DNA from: an uncultured Ruminococcus sp.
GTDB lineage: Bacteria; Bacillota; Clostridia; Oscillospirales; Ruminococcaceae
DNA length: 10,874 nt
Assembly: GCA_947174085.1 (NCBI GenBank)
Contig: CAMWHN010000051.1
Span: forward strand, 1-10,874
Reading direction: 5' to 3'
In this document: in pieces, positions 8,329 to 10,874 of the stretch
Layout: each line of letters opens with the position of its first letter
How positions within the stretch are numbered: position 1 is the first letter of the stretch
Made by a program: the position numbers and the translations under genes
The notes under the pieces: model-generated
The model's database searches: none
What the model was told of the DNA's origin: nothing
The model's input: only the letters and a program-made list of their open reading frames with translations

Positions 8329-9516
8329 TTATTTTAAATTATCTGCTAATTGATAACAATCCATACCTGTGTTAATAATCCAGCCTTGCATTTCCATTTC
8401 TACTAAATTCGTTGATAATATATCAAAATGCATTTCTGTAAGCTGACAAAGCATATTAATATTTTTACCACTTTCTTTGAGTAATTCTAAAATTTTTTGC
8501 TGTTCTGAAGTTGCTTCTGGTGGCATCTGATATACTGAAATAGATTCTGATTTTTCTTTTTTTTCCGATTCAGAACTAAAATTATTTTTTTCTTTTTTTA
8601 AATTTCTTTTTTTCTCTGGCTTTGGTAAAGGCTCATAAATTTGATAATTTTTGATTTCTAAAACATCTTCTGCACTAAATACAGGCGTTGCACCATCACG
8701 CAATAAATTTGCTTGCCCCGCATAACGCTTATCAAAAATATTCGTAGGCGGTAAGCAAAAAACAGTTCGATTTTGTTCACATGCATGATTAGCTGTAATA
8801 ATTGTACCACTTTTTTCAGATGCTTCTAATACAAGAGTTCCTTTGCTAATACCAGAAAGAATTCTATTTCTGACAGGAAAATTTCTGCTATAGGCAGGTG
8901 TACCAGGAAAATATTCTGAAATCATAACACCTGTTTCACAGATTTTTGCACGCAATGCACGATTATCTTTTGGGTAATCAAAATCTAAACCACATGCCAT
9001 AACTGCAATTGTTGGTTTTCCTGCCATAATTGCCGAATTATGTGCAACACTGTCCATGCCTAAAGCACCACCACTTGCAATCATAATATCTTGTTGGGCA
9101 ATTTCCATACAAAGCCGTTCACCTGTAGAAATGCTATAATTTGACGGATTTCTTGTACCTACAATAGTAATAATTTCTTCTGTTTGTAAAATTTCCAGAT
9201 TGCCTTTATAAAATAATATTGCCGGCGCATTATAAATATTTCGTAAATGTTTTGGATAATATGCACTGCCCCATGTGATAATGCCAATGCCATTTTTTCG
9301 ACAAGAATCTAAAATTTGTTTTGCTGAACTGAATGGTGTTTCTATTACTTTCTGATATTCTTTTTCTTTTAAAATTTCATTATCTGGGTCACATAACATA
9401 TGGCATAATGCTTCAATATTGGGATATTCTTTTACAAGTTCCATTGTGCGTTTGTTCGCAACTCCCATTATCATGACAAGCCAAATCCAATAACTTATGA
9501 CAGCATCATCAAGCAC
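8329..9516 (-). CDS. dprA: DNA-processing protein DprA (GTG start)
   Basis: DprA (Smf) binds incoming single-stranded DNA in the cytoplasm and helps load RecA during natural transformation. It is also kept by many bacteria not known to be competent. From the GTG start the protein has 395 residues. Residues 1-60 form an N-terminal helical region (YWIWL at 9-13). The Rossmann-like core has IVGTR at 118-122, SGGALGMDSVAH at 148-159, then NFPVRNRILSG and SGTIITANHACEQ, all family hallmarks. A lysine- and glutamate-rich linker follows, then a C-terminal winged-helix-like domain (SEQQKILELLKESGK onward). The frame is open to an ATG at 9579, but the GTG at 9516 has AGGGAGG (9525-9531) exactly 8 bases upstream, and using it removes a 25-base overlap with the preceding gene. 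Next along comes topA, 63 bases away. The core residues look intact. Confidence 0.94.
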   Translation of the reverse strand: MLDDAVISYWIWLVMIMGVANKRTMELVKEYPNIEALCHMLCDPDNEILKEKEYQKVIETPFSSAKQILDSCRKNGIGIITWGSAYYPKHLRNIYNAPAILFYKGNLEILQTEEIITIVGTRNPSNYSISTGERLCMEIAQQDIMIASGGALGMDSVAHNSAIMAGKPTIAVMACGLDFDYPKDNRALRAKICETGVMISEYFPGTPAYSRNFPVRNRILSGISKGTLVLEASEKSGTIITANHACEQNRTVFCLPPTNIFDKRYAGQANLLRDGATPVFSAEDVLEIKNYQIYEPLPKPEKKRNLKKEKNNFSSESEKKEKSESISVYQMPPEATSEQQKILELLKESGKNINMLCQLTEMHFDILSTNLVEMEMQGWIINTGMDCYQLADNLK

Positions 9517-9524
9517 GAATCCCG

Positions 9525-9531
9525 CCTCCCT
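9525..9531 (-). promoter_or_regulatory. Shine-Dalgarno site that sets the dprA start
   Basis: AGGGAGG on the minus strand is the best ribosome binding site near the 5' end of dprA. It stands 8 bases before GTG at 9516-9514. The two upstream ATG codons in frame (9579 and 9552) have no comparable site, and this motif would lie inside the coding region if either were used. Confidence 0.75.
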
Positions 9532-9539
9532 AATAATAT

Positions 9540-9559
9540 AATAATTTTTCATAATTATT
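9540..9559 (-). other. Short AT-only hairpin at the junction of the methyltransferase gene and dprA
   Basis: AATAATT (9559-9553) and AATTATT (9546-9540) are perfect inverted repeats around a six-base loop on the minus strand. The left arm contains the methyltransferase stop codon, and the structure ends 8 bases before the dprA Shine-Dalgarno site. The stem has only A-U pairs and no T-tract follows, so it is not a convincing terminator. In such an AT-rich region it may be chance. Confidence 0.25.
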
Positions 9560-10349
9560 TTGTTTTCATCAATTCCCATGCTAAAATTCCAGCCGCCATT
9601 GCAGCATTAAAAGATTCTGCACCGCCACGCATAGGAATTGTAATTTTATTATCACATGCAGAAATAATTTCTTCTGGCAAGCCGTTCCCCTCGTTGCCAA
9701 TCCAAACAGCACAACCATTTTGAAAATGACAATCTGTTAAAGCAACTGCTTGCTTTGCAGGAACAGAAGCATAATTATAAATATGCTGTTCTTGTAATAA
9801 TTCAAGCAAATGCATAGGATTTGCTTCGTCCCAGACAGAAACTCTAAGAGCTGAACCCATTGCAGAACGGATTGTTTTTGGGCTATATAATTCACAACAG
9901 CAACTAGTAAAAACAGCATCAATTCCCAATGCGTCACATGTTCTTAAAATCATGCCCATATTGCCTGTATCCTGCAAATTGCATAATACTAAATATCTTC
10001 CGTTAGATTGCAGTAATTCTGAAATTGGCTTTTGTTTCTGCATTTTGCATATTGCAAAAATGCCTTGTGTATGTTCTGTATCTGTTAAATAATCGCCTAT
10101 ATAATCTGGAATATAAAATATTTGTATTTCTTGTAATTGCTGTAATATATCTTGATATTTATGGCAAAAAGTTTCTGTAAGAAATATTTGCTGTATCAAA
10201 AACGGATATTGCAATGCGTCTTTCACAATTCGTAAGCCTTCAATTACAAATAATTGTTCTGTACGTCTTGCTTTTTTATTATCACGCAATTTTCTATAAT
10301 GTTTCACAGCCAGATTATCTTTTGAAGTAATTTGAAAATTTTTTTGCAT
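9555..10349 (-). CDS. TrmH/SpoU-family RNA 2'-O-methyltransferase
   Basis: This family uses a trefoil-knot (SPOUT) fold to transfer methyl groups from SAM to the 2'-hydroxyl of tRNA or rRNA nucleotides. From the ATG at 10349 the protein has 264 residues. An N-terminal substrate-binding domain (about 1-100) has the typical LFVIEGLRIVKDAL at 33-46. The three catalytic-domain motifs are NLQDTGNMGMILRTCDA (124-140), IGNEGNGLPEE (217-227) and IPMRGGAESFNAAMAAGIL (238-256). Asparagine N130, E220 and N248 are at the usual conserved places. The closest named relatives are RlmB- and YsgA-like proteins, but the target nucleotide cannot be read from the sequence. TAGGAG at 10358-10363 lies 8 bases before this ATG, so I rejected the ATG ten codons upstream (10379). 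As I recall, a gene of this type follows rplT in many Firmicutes. A terminator-like hairpin separates it from rplT. Confidence 0.93.
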   Translation of the reverse strand: MQKNFQITSKDNLAVKHYRKLRDNKKARRTEQLFVIEGLRIVKDALQYPFLIQQIFLTETFCHKYQDILQQLQEIQIFYIPDYIGDYLTDTEHTQGIFAICKMQKQKPISELLQSNGRYLVLCNLQDTGNMGMILRTCDALGIDAVFTSCCCELYSPKTIRSAMGSALRVSVWDEANPMHLLELLQEQHIYNYASVPAKQAVALTDCHFQNGCAVWIGNEGNGLPEEIISACDNKITIPMRGGAESFNAAMAAGILAWELMKTK

Positions 10350-10357
10350 TATTATTT

Positions 10358-10363
10358 CTCCTA
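10358..10363 (-). promoter_or_regulatory. Shine-Dalgarno site that sets the methyltransferase start
   Basis: TAGGAG on the minus strand, 8 bases before ATG 10349-10347. The longer reading from 10379 would place this site inside the coding region and would begin within the T-tract of the upstream terminator-like structure, so the downstream start is preferred. Confidence 0.75.
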
Positions 10364-10370
10364 TAAGGCA

Positions 10371-10403
10371 ATACAACAAAACACGCCATTTTACCGGCGT
10401 GTT
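10371..10403 (-). terminator. Intrinsic terminator after rplT
   Basis: On the minus strand AACACGCC (10403-10396) pairs perfectly over 8 bases with GGCGTGTT (10387-10380) around an 8-base loop. The sequence then continues with a T-rich tail (TTGTTGTATT). It begins 15 bases after the rplT stop codon. The tail is interrupted by G, so termination may be partial, with some read-through into the methyltransferase gene. That would make sense because I see no good promoter between the two genes. Confidence 0.75.
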
Positions 10404-10418
10404 CTGGTATTGTCTGAA

Positions 10419-10772
10419 TCAAAGAGCAGACTTTGCCTTTTCTACAATTGCTGCAAATCCTGCTGTATCATGGATTGCAATTTCAGATAGCATTTTTCTG
10501 TTAAGTGTAATACCAGCTTTTTTACAGCCGTTCATGAATGTAGAATAATTCATGCCGTTGCTTTTTGCAGCAGCAGAAATTCTAGCAATCCAAAGCTGGC
10601 GGAAGTTTCTTTTCTTCTGCTTTCTGCCAATATATGCATACTGACCGGATTTCATGACAGCCTGTTTTGCCATCTTGAAATGTTTGCTCTTTGCACCGAA
10701 ATAGCCCTTTGCAAGTTTCAGTGTTTTATTTCTTCTTTTACGTGTCGCTAATGCGCCTTTAATACGTGCCAT
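10419..10772 (-). CDS. rplT: 50S ribosomal protein L20
   Basis: L20 binds 23S rRNA early in large-subunit assembly and in several bacteria also represses its own operon by binding the mRNA. The 117-residue protein is the usual length and is recognisable along its whole length: a basic N-terminal extension (MARIKGALATRKRRNKTLKLAKGYF, residues 1-25), QAVMKSGQYAYIGRKQKK, the conserved RQLWIARISAAAKSNGMNYS, and the C-terminal KKAGITLNRKMLSEIA. Its start is fixed by homology. The Shine-Dalgarno match in front is poor (only CGG-like, followed by TTAATTAATT), which is unusual for a ribosomal protein gene. rpmI (L35), normally just upstream, is not seen in the 102 bases available. A terminator-like hairpin follows the stop codon. 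Confidence 0.97.
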   Translation of the reverse strand: MARIKGALATRKRRNKTLKLAKGYFGAKSKHFKMAKQAVMKSGQYAYIGRKQKKRNFRQLWIARISAAAKSNGMNYSTFMNGCKKAGITLNRKMLSEIAIHDTAGFAAIVEKAKSAL

Positions 10773-10874
10773 AATTAATTAACCGTTACTGAAAACTTAT
10801 AAAAAGTTATAAAATAGCTTTTATGTTTCATTCCTTGTTCATCGTGTCCATTTTCAATAGGATTGCTCCTCATC
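10773..10874. other. AT-rich leader of rplT without recognisable rpmI
   Basis: This stretch to the window edge holds no protein I can name in any minus-strand frame. It contains small overlapping AT-rich inverted repeats (for example AACTT and AAGTT around TTTAT, about 10795-10809) and no promoter with acceptable -35 and -10 spacing. It could be an intergenic leader where L20 or another factor acts, but nothing in it matches a leader motif that I know. Confidence 0.4.
10775..10873 (-). CDS. Possible short ORF upstream of rplT (32 codons, doubtful)
   Basis: An ATG at 10873 opens a 32-codon frame that ends in TAA only 2 bases before the rplT ATG. The product (MRSNPIENGH at the start, FSVTVN at the end) resembles nothing I recognise and is not the C-terminus of L35. 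The frame may also extend beyond the window, so this could be the tail of a longer gene. Its ribosome binding site, if any, is off the edge. Support comes only from the open frame and its tight junction with rplT, whose own ribosome binding site is weak. The region is AT-rich and may simply be an untranslated leader. Confidence 0.2.
   Translation of the reverse strand: MRSNPIENGHDEQGMKHKSYFITFYKFSVTVN

Noticed and set aside
9737..9937. Minus-strand 66-codon frame inside the methyltransferase gene
   Set aside because: It overlaps, in another frame, the conserved catalytic region of the methyltransferase, and its hydrophobic composition is a by-product.
10773..10874. C-terminal end of rpmI (L35) upstream of rplT
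   Set aside because: None of the three minus-strand frames gives the basic L35 ending; two hit early stops and the third has an unrelated sequence.
1..10874. Mobile elements, CRISPR arrays, tRNA or rRNA genes, defence or biosynthetic clusters
   Set aside because: The window is filled by conserved housekeeping genes with tiny gaps; I saw no repeat array, transposase, cloverleaf or unexplained coding region large enough for such systems.

Overview
The window is a stretch of bacterial housekeeping chromosome from a low-GC Gram-positive organism, most likely a Clostridia member. I infer this from strong AAAGGAG-type ribosome binding sites, very AT-rich third codon positions, and a gene order (dprA-topA-trmFO, then plsX-rnc-radical SAM-smc) that I know from Firmicutes. 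A Ruminococcus-like Oscillospirales genome is my best guess, but the sequence does not prove it. Every supported gene lies on the minus strand, so the window reads right to left and genes are described here in that transcription order.

Right end (about 10350-10874): rplT, for ribosomal protein L20, is preceded by about 100 bases without recognisable rpmI sequence. It is followed by a hairpin plus T-tract that looks like an intrinsic terminator. Middle (about 6190-10349): a TrmH/SpoU-family RNA 2'-O-methyltransferase, dprA (single-strand DNA loading onto RecA), topA (DNA topoisomerase I) and trmFO (folate-dependent tRNA m5U54 methylation). Left part (1-4877): plsX (phospholipid precursor acyl-phosphate synthesis), rnc (RNase III), a radical SAM protein of unknown function, and the first 721 codons of smc (chromosome condensin), which runs off the left edge.

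From the methyltransferase to smc the genes are separated by at most about 60 bases, and often overlap or use Shine-Dalgarno sites inside the previous gene. This suggests one long operon, or a few, with much translational coupling. The encoded functions are RNA modification and processing, DNA topology and chromosome structure, and the entry into phospholipid synthesis.

I found no mobile element, CRISPR array, tRNA, rRNA or defence system, and no new multi-gene system. The most interesting local signal is at the topA start. A perfect AAAGGAG sits 25 bases upstream of the conserved ATG. Between them lies a 6-bp hairpin with a GUAA (GNRA-type) loop that, if folded, shortens the gap to 9 bases. 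Other points: a likely GTG start for dprA that removes an overlap with the previous gene, no acpP between plsX and rnc, and an unusual rplT leader.
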